Shown piece after piece: positions 34,767 to 42,637 of a stretch of 64,000 nt of DNA. Origin of the DNA: Williamsia muralis (GTDB taxonomy: Bacteria > Actinomycetota > Actinomycetes > Mycobacteriales > Mycobacteriaceae); contig NZ_PEBD01000004.1 in NCBI RefSeq assembly GCF_002735905.1, positions 310,001 through 374,000 of the forward strand, read 5' to 3'. The notes under the pieces are model-generated. The model made no database searches. It was not told where the DNA came from and was given only the letters and a program-made list of their open reading frames with translations. The position numbers and the translations under genes were made by a program. Within the stretch, counting starts at the first letter, position 1; every line of letters begins with the position of its first letter.

Positions 34767-35909
34767 CTATCCGATCAGGATCTTGTCATAGTCCGCGATC
34801 TGATTCGACAGTGTTCGGAGATGTTCGGACGCACCGCCGAGGGTGTGTTCGATGGCGAGTAGCCGGCTCACGTAGTGCCCGACCGGGTACTCGGCGGTGA
34901 TGCCGATACCGCCGTGCATCTGGATGGCCTCCTGGCCGATCTTGCGGGCGGAGCGGCAGATCTGCAGTTTGGCCCGCGACGCGACGATCGGGTTGACGTC
35001 GCCGTCGGCCAGGGTGACCGTGGCGTAGAGGCTCATACTGCGGGCCTGCTCGAGGAGTACGTACATGTCGGCGGCACGCTGGGTCAGGGTCTGGAACTTA
35101 GCCAGTGGTACGCCGAATTGCTTGCGCTGCTTGAGGTATTCGGTGGTGAAACGCAGCGATTCCTCCATGGCGCCGACTGCCTCGGCGCACAGCGCGACCT
35201 GGGTGACCACTTCCGAGCGCACCAGCGCCGCGGCCACATCACCCTCGGCCAGTCGGGTGGCGGGAGCGTCCTGCAGTTCCACCTGGGCACCACGCCGCAT
35301 GTCGTGGGTCTTGAACGCGGTGCGCGACACTCCGTCTGCGGTGGCGTCGACGACGAACAAGCCGATCTCGCCCTGCCCTTGCCCCTGAGCGTCGACACGC
35401 GCGGTCACCACCAGCACATCGGCGCAATCACCGTGCAGCACAGGATTCTTACGGCCGGTGAGGACGTAGCCGTCACCCGATGCCGTCGCGGTGGTACTGA
35501 CAGCCGCGCTCGGCCACCGGTCGCCCGGTTCGGTGTGCGCGAATGCCGCGAGGAGTTCGCCGGAGGCGAGTTGTGGCAGGTACTGGGCGCGTTGTTCCGC
35601 GGTGCCGGTCTCGGCGATGAGTCCGCCGGGCACGTACACCGCGTCGAGCACGGGCTCGGGAGCAAGGCTCCGGCCGATCTCGCCGAGCACGGCCGCGACC
35701 TCTTCGGGTCCGGCGCCCATACCACCGTCGTCCTCGCTGAACGGGAGACCGAGAATGCCGATCTCCGCCAACGACTTCCACACGTCTCGGCTCCAGCCGA
35801 GGTCGGTGGCGGTGACCTCGCGCAACTTCTCGATGTCGTAGAACTTGGTCAGGACGTCATGCGCGGTGTCGCGCAGCATCGTCTGTTCCTCATTGAGTTC
35901 AAAATCCAT
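34767..35909 (-). CDS. Acyl-CoA dehydrogenase (FadE-type), C-terminal motif divergent
   Basis: A 380-residue protein with an N-terminal helical domain (MDFELNEEQTMLRDTAHDVL), the FAD-binding beta region (LLAAFAHTEPGDRWPSAAV, VLTGRKNPVLHGDCADVLVV), and the C-terminal helices (SLRFTTEYLKQRKQFGVPLAKFQTLTQRAADMYV, then EAIQMHGGIGITAEYPVGHY). The usual C-terminal YxGTxEIQR segment is replaced by HTLGGASEHLR. In steroid and long-chain degradation, adjacent FadE genes often form mixed tetramers; pairing with the product of 35993-37165 is inferred. Confidence 0.88.
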   Translation of the reverse strand: MDFELNEEQTMLRDTAHDVLTKFYDIEKLREVTATDLGWSRDVWKSLAEIGILGLPFSEDDGGMGAGPEEVAAVLGEIGRSLAPEPVLDAVYVPGGLIAETGTAEQRAQYLPQLASGELLAAFAHTEPGDRWPSAAVSTTATASGDGYVLTGRKNPVLHGDCADVLVVTARVDAQGQGQGEIGLFVVDATADGVSRTAFKTHDMRRGAQVELQDAPATRLAEGDVAAALVRSEVVTQVALCAEAVGAMEESLRFTTEYLKQRKQFGVPLAKFQTLTQRAADMYVLLEQARSMSLYATVTLADGDVNPIVASRAKLQICRSARKIGQEAIQMHGGIGITAEYPVGHYVSRLLAIEHTLGGASEHLRTLSNQIADYDKILIG

Positions 35910-35992
35910 GGTGAAGGCAATCCTTCGTTAGTTGGTGCCGGGGGCGCTCGACGTCGGCATCAGGGATGAAGTCCGTAGATGGGGAGGTCGTG

Positions 35993-37165
35993 TCAGAGGC
36001 CGAGGATGGAGGACGCGATGATGGTTCGCTGAACCTCGGACGAGCCACTGTAGATCGAGACCTTGCGGTGGTTGAGGTACGTCGGAACGGTCTCTTGCGC
36101 CCAGTGCGGGGAGCCGATGTCCGCCGCGTCCACAGCCAGTGAGTCGACTCCCGCGAGGTCGGCCAGGATCTCGGTGGACGCCTGCTGTAGCTCGCTACCG
36201 CGGAGCTTCAAGACCGAGGAGACTGGATCGGGCTTGCCGTCTGCCGACGATGCCACCACCCGCAACTGTGTCAATTCCAGTGCGAGCAACTCGTTTTCGA
36301 GTTCGGCCAGGCGCGCGGCGAACAGGGGATCCTCCAGCAGGGTGCCGTCACCGACGGGTGTCTTCGCGGCCAGCTCCTTGGCCAGCGCGAGGCGGTTCTT
36401 GGTGATGCCCACCCGGGTGACACCTGTTCGTTCGTTGCCGAGCAGGAACTTCGCGTATCCCCAGCCCGCGTTCTCTTCGCCGACCAGGTTCTCCACCGGC
36501 ACCCGGACGTTCTCGAAGAAGACCTCGTTCACCTCGAAGCCGCCGTCGACCAGTTGGATCGGCCTGACGGTGATGCCCTCGGTCTTCATGTCGATGAGCA
36601 GGAAGCTGATCCCCGCCTGGCGTTTCGGAGCATCGGGGTTGGTGCGCACCAGCGCGAAGATCCAGTCGGCGTACTGGGCCATGGTGGTCCAGGTCTTCTG
36701 ACCGTTGACCACGTAGTGGTCGCCGTCGCGAACCGCACGGGTCTTGAGCGATGCCAGGTCGGATCCCGCCTCGGGCTCGGAGAAGCCCTGGCACCACCAG
36801 ATGTCGAGATTGGCTGTGGCCGGGAGGAAACGCTCTTTGATCTCCTGCGAGCCGAAGTTGGCGATCACCGGGCCGACCATGTCGGTGTTGAACGCAAGGG
36901 GCTCAGGCACCGAGGCGAGGTTCATCTCGTTCTGCCAGATGTGTTTCTGCACGGGAGTCCAGTCGCGGCCGCCCCATTCGGAAGGCCACTTCGGCACTGC
37001 CAGACCGTGCTCGTTCAGGATCCGCTGAACCGTGATCATGTCGTCGGGGAAGTTCAGCGTGCCCGCGGCGGTCCGCTCGCGGATCTCCTTGGGGATCTCG
37101 GTGGTGAAGAAGGTCCGCATTTCCTCGCGGAAGGCAACTTCGTCGTCGCTCAGTTTGAGGTGCAT
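35993..37165 (-). CDS. Acyl-CoA dehydrogenase (FadE-type)
   Basis: A 390-residue protein from ATG 37165 with AAGGA upstream; a further upstream GTG-type start is less likely. Motifs are WPSEWGGRDWTPVQKHIWQNEMNLA, WCQGFSEPEAGSDLASLKTRAVRDGDHYVVNGQKTWTT (FAD and substrate binding), and the C-terminal KVSIYSGSSEVQRTIIASSIL, matching the canonical GTxEIQR region with Ser substitutions. It introduces a trans-2 double bond in acyl-CoA. Its pairing with the next dehydrogenase, an SRPBCC protein and the divergent TetR gene suggests a small lipid-degradation operon. Substrate is unknown. Confidence 0.9.
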   Translation of the reverse strand: MHLKLSDDEVAFREEMRTFFTTEIPKEIRERTAAGTLNFPDDMITVQRILNEHGLAVPKWPSEWGGRDWTPVQKHIWQNEMNLASVPEPLAFNTDMVGPVIANFGSQEIKERFLPATANLDIWWCQGFSEPEAGSDLASLKTRAVRDGDHYVVNGQKTWTTMAQYADWIFALVRTNPDAPKRQAGISFLLIDMKTEGITVRPIQLVDGGFEVNEVFFENVRVPVENLVGEENAGWGYAKFLLGNERTGVTRVGITKNRLALAKELAAKTPVGDGTLLEDPLFAARLAELENELLALELTQLRVVASSADGKPDPVSSVLKLRGSELQQASTEILADLAGVDSLAVDAADIGSPHWAQETVPTYLNHRKVSIYSGSSEVQRTIIASSILGL

Positions 37166-37220
37166 TGTTCCTTGATACTCCCGATCGTGTGCGTGCGTAA
37201 GGAACTCCGACATGCTCCAA

Positions 37221-37237
37221 CGCGATTTTTTATCGCG
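37221..37237. promoter_or_regulatory. Inverted repeat in the FadE/TetR divergent promoter
   Basis: CGCGATTTTTTATCGCG has perfect 6-bp arms (CGCGAT, ATCGCG) around a 5-T spacer. It lies 55 bp before the dehydrogenase ATG (37165) and about 115 bp before the TetR start (37354). It could be an operator for the TetR protein or an intrinsic hairpin of the promoter; the T-spacer leaves both open. Confidence 0.45.
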
Positions 37238-37353
37238 GCGCCACAGAGTTTTACTCGTCGGTCAAACAAAGCCGATTCTAGCTGATGAACGGTGCCGTGC
37301 CAAGGGCGAAGCGTGCGGACTGGAAGGCGCGGCGGTGACGTAAAATCGCTACC

Positions 37354-38034
37354 ATGGCCAAAGTTCGGCAACGATCGGGTGCTGCGCCGTCCCGTCGCAG
37401 CAACGGAAACCGGCCGAGCGACGAACTACTCCTCGACGCAGCGCGAGATGTGTTCCACGCCAACGGCTATCACGCAACCTCCATGGAGGCCATCGCGCAG
37501 CAGGCCGATGCCACCAAGCCGACGCTCTACTCGCACTTCGGCAGCAAAGAGCAGCTCTACCGGGCGTGCCTGGTCCGGGAGGCCGACAAACTTCGCGAGT
37601 GGTTGTTCGCGGCATACGAGTCCGCCTCGGCATTGTCGATGGAGGAGCAGGTCAAGGCTGACATGGTGGCCTTCTTCCGCTACGCGTCAGAGCATCCTGC
37701 CGGCTTCGGGCTGCTCTTCGGTGATGTCACCTCCGGGCCCAATGCGGAGATCCGCGACGAGCTCGTGCTGAGCATCTCGGGGCAGATCGCCATGCGCATC
37801 CGTGCCTACTACACGTTGCGGGCTCTTCCCGCGCCCGAGCAGAGCGCCGAGCTCCTCGCCTCGATGCTGGCCGGCATCGCCATCCACGGCGGCCGGCAGG
37901 CCCTCGCCCTCGATCTCCCGCCCCACGAGGTCGGACTCTTTGCCACTGCGCTTGCACACGCGGGCCTCAAACATCTCGCACCTGTTCACATGGAGAACAT
38001 CGACCGCATCGCGAGTGGTCTCCACGCGCAGTGA
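37354..38034 (+). CDS. TetR-family transcriptional regulator
   Basis: A 226-residue protein. The DNA-binding region is LLLDAARDVFHANGYHATSMEAIAQQADATKPTLYSHFGSKEQLYRACL (helix-turn-helix about residues 25-70). The remaining all-helical ligand domain includes EHPAGFGLLFGDVTSGPN, common in TetR_C regulators of fatty-acid metabolism. Divergent from the acyl-CoA dehydrogenase operon, which it probably represses in response to an acyl-CoA-type ligand. A TAAAAT box lies about 17 bp before the ATG. Confidence 0.91.
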   Translation: MAKVRQRSGAAPSRRSNGNRPSDELLLDAARDVFHANGYHATSMEAIAQQADATKPTLYSHFGSKEQLYRACLVREADKLREWLFAAYESASALSMEEQVKADMVAFFRYASEHPAGFGLLFGDVTSGPNAEIRDELVLSISGQIAMRIRAYYTLRALPAPEQSAELLASMLAGIAIHGGRQALALDLPPHEVGLFATALAHAGLKHLAPVHMENIDRIASGLHAQ

Positions 38035-38151
38035 CAGCGCGCGCACCGATGTGAACGGGTTTGCGGGCCCCACGAAATGCGGGATCCCCTGTGCGGGATG
38101 TCCCTGGCCATCGGGGTCTGACGCCCGTGCGACAGCGGTGATTACCGGCTC

Positions 38152-38209
38152 GTTACAGCGGTGAGACTCCTGCAGCACAGTGTTATTCCCTGGATAACCA
38201 CCGGGAAAC
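38152..38209 (+). promoter_or_regulatory. Two candidate GlnR half-boxes upstream of the Nit1C cluster
   Basis: GTTAC-N6-GAGAC at 38152-38167 and ATAAC-N6-GAAAC at 38194-38209 resemble the actinobacterial GlnR pattern GTnAC-N6-GaAAC in order and exact spacing. The downstream site differs from that pattern at one specified position (ATAAC for GTnAC). It lies 96 bp upstream of the ATG at 38306, in a 271-bp spacer. GlnR is the nitrogen regulator of Corynebacteriales, and genes of this cluster type are induced by nitrogen starvation, so the sites make sense. Binding is not shown. Confidence 0.55.
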
Positions 38210-38305
38210 AGGCGACTTCTGTACTGGAACACGTAGCCCACCTCGGCTCTCGCTCATCGGCAATGCGGCCGAGGCGGCATCTATCTTCGCCCTCCAGGAG
38301 GACCC

Positions 38306-38830
38306 GTGTCCGATATAGATCAGTTGATTGCCGAGAATATCAAGAAGTCTGTGGCTGAGATCCCGCATCCGTCGTTGCCGAAGGGCAGCAACATTTATGG
38401 GGGGACGAAGTTGTTCCCGGACTATCAGGCTGAGGGTGGGGAGTCGTATTTCACGTTGGTTCACGGGATTGCGCATGAGTCGTCGGTGAGTTTTGTGGCG
38501 GTGTTGCAGGCGACGCGGGCGTTGCGCAAGGGGTTTGAGTCGGCGTTGTATTTCTATGGTCCTGGCGCGATCAATTGCCTGGCCACGCGCGGTTTCCCGA
38601 CGACGGGCGATTCGGGTTTTCCGGGCGAGCAGAACATCAATGATTCGTTGGGGACGTTCATCGGTGAGGGTGGGACGGTGTACTGCTGTCGGTTCGGTTT
38701 GGCACTTCATGGTGGTCGTGAGGAAGATCTGATCGAGGGTGTGATTCCGGCTCATCCGCTTGATGTGCAGGATGCGTTGATTCATTACGCCCGTAAGGGT
38801 GCCATCATCAACTCCACGTACATGGTCTGA
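38306..38830 (+). CDS. MSMEG_0572/Sll0783-family nitrogen-starvation protein (NitB-like)
   Basis: A 174-residue protein. Recognisable family segments are AEIPHPSLPKGSNIYGGTKLFPDYQ, LVHGIAHESSVSFVAVLQATRALRKGFES, FYGPGAINCLATRGFPTTGDS, and a C-terminal DALIHYARKGAIINSTYMV. The fold resembles a DsrE-type sulfur-transfer module, but no known activity is established. It leads a gene set of the type called Nit1C, implicated in cyanide-nitrogen assimilation and nitrogen starvation in cyanobacteria and actinobacteria. Codon bias here looks AT-richer than neighbours (many GAG/GTT, TTG codons). Confidence 0.9.
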   Translation: MSDIDQLIAENIKKSVAEIPHPSLPKGSNIYGGTKLFPDYQAEGGESYFTLVHGIAHESSVSFVAVLQATRALRKGFESALYFYGPGAINCLATRGFPTTGDSGFPGEQNINDSLGTFIGEGGTVYCCRFGLALHGGREEDLIEGVIPAHPLDVQDALIHYARKGAIINSTYMV

Positions 38831-38842
38831 GGGCACTCCGAT

Positions 38843-39982
38843 ATGCCTGAATCGGAGACGGAGCGTAGCGGAGCTCGACCAGTTTCTGTGGAGACGGAGC
38901 GTAGCGGAGCTCGACCGGAATCAGCGTTGTCGGCGCGCGTGGATCTTGCGTTGCTCGGAGTCCGTGGTTCGTTGCCGGTCAGGCGTTCGGCTGGTGCGGG
39001 TCCGAGCGACGACGGTCATCTCGTCATCAACGGGATCAACGCAGCGATTCCGCGGAACCCGTTGAGTCCGTATGTCCTTGAGGGTGACCAAATCCTGCTG
39101 GATGGTTCGTCAGAAGACCTGGGGCTGGATGTGTCGGCCATCGATCGACCGGCGTTCTACGACCTACGCACCGATTCGGGCACGGAGTACGAGAAGATCG
39201 CCAAATTGCATGGCCGCGACGTCCTGGCGAGCACGGTCATGCAGACCTGCATCCGCTATGACCCGGCGCAGCGGTGTCGCTTCTGCACCATCGAGGAATC
39301 ACTGCGTGCGGGAGCCACCGTGGCCGTGAAGAAGCCGGCCGAGCTCGCCGAGGTCGCCGAAGCGGCGGTGCGCCTGGACGGGGTGAAGCAGATGGTGATG
39401 ACCACCGGCACGTCTGCGGCGAAAGACCGTGGTGCCAAGCATCTGGCGCGGTGTGTGCGAGCGGTCAAAGCAGTTGTCCCGCAACTGCCCATCCAGGTGC
39501 AGTGTGAACCTCCGGGCGACCTGGCGACGCTCACGGAACTGCGTGAAGCCGGCGCGGAGTCGATCGGCATCCACATCGAGTCCCTGGACGACGCGGTCCG
39601 CGCACGATGGATGCCGGGCAAGGCCACGGTGTCCATCGGCGAGTACCGGGCCGCATGGGCCGAGGCGGTGCGGGTGTTCGGCCGTAATCAGGTGTCCACG
39701 TACCTCCTCATCGGACTCGGTGAGGATCCCGACGAACTGGTCGACGGCGCACGCGAATTGATCGAGATGGGCGTGTATCCCTTTGTGGTGCCGTTCCGTC
39801 CACACCCGGGTTCACTTGCGGTCGATGTGGACTTCGCGCAGGCTCCGCGGGCGGATGTGGTCGAAGCCGTCACCCGGCGGGTTGCCAAGGAACTCACGGC
39901 TGCCGGCATGGCAGGTTCGGACCAGAAGGCGGGCTGTGCGGCCTGTGGCGCCTGCAGTGTTCTACAGAATGTGGGTGGTTGA
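38843..39982 (+). CDS. MSMEG_0568-family radical SAM protein
   Basis: A 379-residue protein from ATG 38843 with GAGGG 9 bp upstream. Cluster Cys are C136, C145 and C148, giving CX8CX2C rather than CX3CX2C, as in other odd-spaced radical SAM families. Downstream features include KQMVMTTGTSAAKDRGAKHL (GGE-like SAM region) and QCEPPGDLATL. A second Cys group CX2CX2C (C365, C368, C371) near the C-terminus could hold an auxiliary Fe-S cluster. Residues 5-24 are an in-frame tandem 12-residue repeat. It follows the NitB-like gene by 12 bp. Reaction unknown; a sugar or amino-acid derivative is plausible given the neighbouring glycosyltransferase. Confidence 0.88.
   Translation: MPESETERSGARPVSVETERSGARPESALSARVDLALLGVRGSLPVRRSAGAGPSDDGHLVINGINAAIPRNPLSPYVLEGDQILLDGSSEDLGLDVSAIDRPAFYDLRTDSGTEYEKIAKLHGRDVLASTVMQTCIRYDPAQRCRFCTIEESLRAGATVAVKKPAELAEVAEAAVRLDGVKQMVMTTGTSAAKDRGAKHLARCVRAVKAVVPQLPIQVQCEPPGDLATLTELREAGAESIGIHIESLDDAVRARWMPGKATVSIGEYRAAWAEAVRVFGRNQVSTYLLIGLGEDPDELVDGARELIEMGVYPFVVPFRPHPGSLAVDVDFAQAPRADVVEAVTRRVAKELTAAGMAGSDQKAGCAACGACSVLQNVGG
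38854..38916 (+). repeat. Tandem 27-bp repeat with 36-bp period inside the radical SAM gene
   Basis: Copies at 38854-38880 and 38890-38916 are identical over 27 bp (each begins GGAGACGGAGCGTAGCGGAG) and are 36 bp apart, so the frame is kept. They encode two ETERSGARP units near the N-terminus. An identical repeat within a coding region suggests a recent duplication or a small insertion-type repeat. It lies before the first conserved family motif (VDLALLGVRG), so it need not disrupt function. Confidence 0.85.
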
Positions 39983-39984
39983 CG

Positions 39985-41394
39985 ATGCGTACCGAAACCA
40001 GGGATCTGTCCATTCTCACCGGTCCGCGGCGCGTCATCGCCCCCGGTGGGTTCATGATCCAACCTGCCGACTCGGCGGCACAATTGGCGTCGTATCGAGC
40101 TTTGCGTCACGACGCGTTCGTGCGTACACAAGAACTCTTCACCCATACCGATCGCGATGACCTCGACGACGATCCGCGCACGGTGGTGTTGTGTGCGGTG
40201 GCCGACGACGGAACAGTACTCGGCGGCGTGCGTTTGGCCCCGGCCACCGGCGACGACATCGGCTGGTGGACGGGAAGCAGGCTGGTGGTACTTCCCACCG
40301 ATCAGGCACGCGGGGTGGGGCCTGCGCTGGTACGCGCGGCGTGCGCCTACGCCGAGAATGCAGGCGTCTTGCGGTTCGATGCGGCGGTGCAGGTGCGTTA
40401 CCGCTCGATGTTCGCATCACTCGGGTGGGACCACACCGGGGAGGTGGACGTAGCAGGTACCGCGCATGCGGCAATGCGCTGGCCGATCAACAAGATCGAG
40501 CGCCTGGTCGCGGGGACGAAGGCGATGCTCGCCGACGTGCTGGCGCCGTTGTCCGGTCATGCTTCCGGCCTGGGCCCCGCAGGCTTCCGAGGAGATGACG
40601 GCAGCCCCGTGCCCGGCACCGACATGATCGCCGCATGCGACGCCATCATCCCGTCGATGGTGGAGCGAGACCCTGAATGGGCCGGCTGGTGCGCAGTTCT
40701 CGTCAACCTCAACGATCTGTCGGCGATGGGTGCCACGCCCGTCGGACTGCTCGATGCGGTGGGGGCGCCGACCCGCTCACAGCTGACGCGCATCATCCGG
40801 GGAATGGCGAAAGCCGCTGAGGCGTGGAATGTCCCGGTACTCGGTGGTCACACCCAGTCAGGGGTGCCGGCGTCGTTGTCGGTGACCGCTCTGGGCCGGA
40901 CAGGCTCGCCGGTGCCGGCCGGCGGGGGGAGGGTGGGACACACCCTACGTCTCACTGCCGATGTGGGCGGCGGATGGCGCCCCGGTTACGCAGGGCAACA
41001 ATGGGATTCGACGTCCTCTCGTCGGCCGGACGAACTCGAGCGGATGGGCACCTTCATCCGGGGAGCCGCGCCGGCCGCGGCCAAGGACGTCAGTATGGCG
41101 GGTCTGGTCGGCACCACGGGAATGCTCGCCGAGGCCAGCGGCACAGGAGCGATACTCGACGTCGCCGCCATACCGCGGCCGGCAGGTGTCACGGTGGGGG
41201 AATGGGTCACCGCGTTCCCCGGCTTCGCGATGATCACCGCCGATGATCCCGGACGGGCCATACCCGATGCCGGACCGGCGATCTCGGCGACGTGTGGTCG
41301 GTTGACCGACACCCCAGGTGTCGGTTTGCGCTGGCCGGACGGTGCCGTCACGAGCGCCGTGCACAGCACTGTGACCGGGTTGGGAGCAGCATGA
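39985..41394 (+). CDS. GNAT acetyltransferase fused to AIR-synthase-like domain (MSMEG_0567 type)
   Basis: A 469-residue protein from ATG 39985, starting 2 bp after the radical SAM stop. Residues 1-~165 are a GNAT fold (YRALRHDAFVRTQELF, VLGGVRLAP, and LPTDQARGVGPALVRAACAYAENAG as acetyl-CoA loop). Residues ~175-469 resemble PurM-type AIR synthase: PGTDMIAACDAIIPSMVE, CAVLVNLNDLSAMGATPVGLLDAVGAP, VPVLGGHTQSG, AAKDVSMAGLVGTTGMLAEASG. Cyanobacteria carry the two as separate genes (Sll0786, Sll0787), so this is a fusion. It presumably acetylates an intermediate and an ATP-dependent step follows; substrates are unknown. Confidence 0.88.
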   Translation: MRTETRDLSILTGPRRVIAPGGFMIQPADSAAQLASYRALRHDAFVRTQELFTHTDRDDLDDDPRTVVLCAVADDGTVLGGVRLAPATGDDIGWWTGSRLVVLPTDQARGVGPALVRAACAYAENAGVLRFDAAVQVRYRSMFASLGWDHTGEVDVAGTAHAAMRWPINKIERLVAGTKAMLADVLAPLSGHASGLGPAGFRGDDGSPVPGTDMIAACDAIIPSMVERDPEWAGWCAVLVNLNDLSAMGATPVGLLDAVGAPTRSQLTRIIRGMAKAAEAWNVPVLGGHTQSGVPASLSVTALGRTGSPVPAGGGRVGHTLRLTADVGGGWRPGYAGQQWDSTSSRRPDELERMGTFIRGAAPAAAKDVSMAGLVGTTGMLAEASGTGAILDVAAIPRPAGVTVGEWVTAFPGFAMITADDPGRAIPDAGPAISATCGRLTDTPGVGLRWPDGAVTSAVHSTVTGLGAA

Positions 41395-41438
41395 GTCAGA
41401 GTACGAACCACCGACACATCGAGCCGAGGTCCTGACCC

Positions 41439-41750
41439 ATGCCTGAGATGACCTTCACCGTGCGCTGGCCGAACGGAACCGAACAGCAATGCTATTCGCC
41501 GTCTTTGGTGATGCACGACCACCTCGAGGTGGGTGGGCGTTACCCCGTACCGGAGTTCGTCAGCCGCACCACACGGGCCCTCACCGAGGCGAGTGACCGG
41601 GTACGTGCGAAGTTCGGGTTCGCATGCACGTCGGCTGCCGCGCAGATGTCGGAGATCCGCGCGGTGTCGCACCGGATGCCCGAAGGTGCCGTCGAGGTGC
41701 TCGCGATGACCGGTGCTGATCTCATCGAGCCCAAGACCGCCGGGCGATGA
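41439..41750 (+). CDS. MSMEG_0570-family nitrogen-starvation protein
   Basis: A 103-residue protein beginning MPEMTFTVRWPNGTEQQCYSPSLVMHDHLEVGGRYPVPEF, matching the small family found only in Nit1C-type clusters. Residues 45-100 are mostly helical (SRTTRALTEASDRVRAKFGFACTSAAAQMSEI) with two Cys (residues ~18 and ~65). Function is unknown. It lies 44 bp downstream of the GNAT-AIR synthase gene and 50 bp upstream of the hydrolase homologue. Confidence 0.85.
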   Translation: MPEMTFTVRWPNGTEQQCYSPSLVMHDHLEVGGRYPVPEFVSRTTRALTEASDRVRAKFGFACTSAAAQMSEIRAVSHRMPEGAVEVLAMTGADLIEPKTAGR

Positions 41751-41800
41751 CTTCGGCGAGCATCGCGCCCACATCTGCCGCGGTTCACTAGTCTTCTCCC

Positions 41801-42637
41801 ATGCCACCCATCCGTGTTGCCGCACTGGCAGCCCACTTCGGTCGGGACGTCGAACGTGCGGTGAGCAAGATCGTCGGCATCATCGAAGCGGCCTCTCGAG
41901 ACAACGTCGATCTGCTTGTGCTGCCCGACGCGTCACTCGGCGGCTACATCGGTGATCTCCGGGCACCGGATGTGGATCACCTCCCTCCTGCGGTGGCCAT
42001 CGAAGGACCGGAGATGGCTCGAATCGCTGAGGCCGCAGGACCGATGACGGTGTGCGTCGGTTACACCGAAGATGTTGACGGGCAACGCTACAACGCGGCC
42101 GCATGCCTGTCCGGCGACGGCGTACTCGGTGTGCACCGCAAAGTTCATCAGCCTGCGGGTGAATCGCTGGCCTACTCCGCAGGCGATCACTTCGGTGCGT
42201 TCGACACTCCCGTCGGCCGGATCGGGATGCTGATCGACTACGACAAGACGTTTCCCGAGGCCGCGCGCACCTTGGCGCTCGACGGTGCCCGGATCATCAC
42301 CGCGCTGTCGGCCTGGCCCGCCAGCGTGACCGACCGTGCCTCACGGCTTCCCAACGACCGGCAATCTCGTCTGTTCGATCTGTACGACGCGGCGCGGGCC
42401 GCCGAGAATCAGGTGGTGCTGGTCTCGTCGAATCAAACAGGAGTGATGGGTAAGTTGCGGTTCCTCGGCCAGGCGAAGGTTGTCGGTCCCGGCGGGGAAG
42501 TGCTCGCCAAGACGTGGGCGAAAGGAGGAATGGCTGTGTGCGACATCGACATCGATGCGGAGGTCGACCGGGCGCGCCGTGTGCTTCATCATCTCCGAGA
42601 ACGTCGGGTGGACACCTACTGGCGGGACGAGTCGTGA
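41801..42637 (+). CDS. Carbon-nitrogen hydrolase (nitrilase-superfamily) homologue lacking the catalytic Cys
   Basis: A 278-residue protein with a complete nitrilase-superfamily fold. The expected triad Glu-Lys-Cys reads Asp43 (VLPDASLGGY), Lys114 (GVHRKVHQP) and Asp146 (GMLIDYDKTFPEAARTLAL). In homologues the last segment reads ICxDxxFPE; here Asp replaces Cys and Asp replaces the first Glu. Checked directly: codons at 42233-42241 read ATC GAC TAC. So it cannot use the usual thioester chemistry; it may be a structural or regulatory subunit, or use another mechanism. It fills the nitrilase slot of a Nit1C-type cluster but is shorter than Nit6803-type nitrilases (about 340 residues). Confidence 0.85.
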   Translation: MPPIRVAALAAHFGRDVERAVSKIVGIIEAASRDNVDLLVLPDASLGGYIGDLRAPDVDHLPPAVAIEGPEMARIAEAAGPMTVCVGYTEDVDGQRYNAAACLSGDGVLGVHRKVHQPAGESLAYSAGDHFGAFDTPVGRIGMLIDYDKTFPEAARTLALDGARIITALSAWPASVTDRASRLPNDRQSRLFDLYDAARAAENQVVLVSSNQTGVMGKLRFLGQAKVVGPGGEVLAKTWAKGGMAVCDIDIDAEVDRARRVLHHLRERRVDTYWRDES

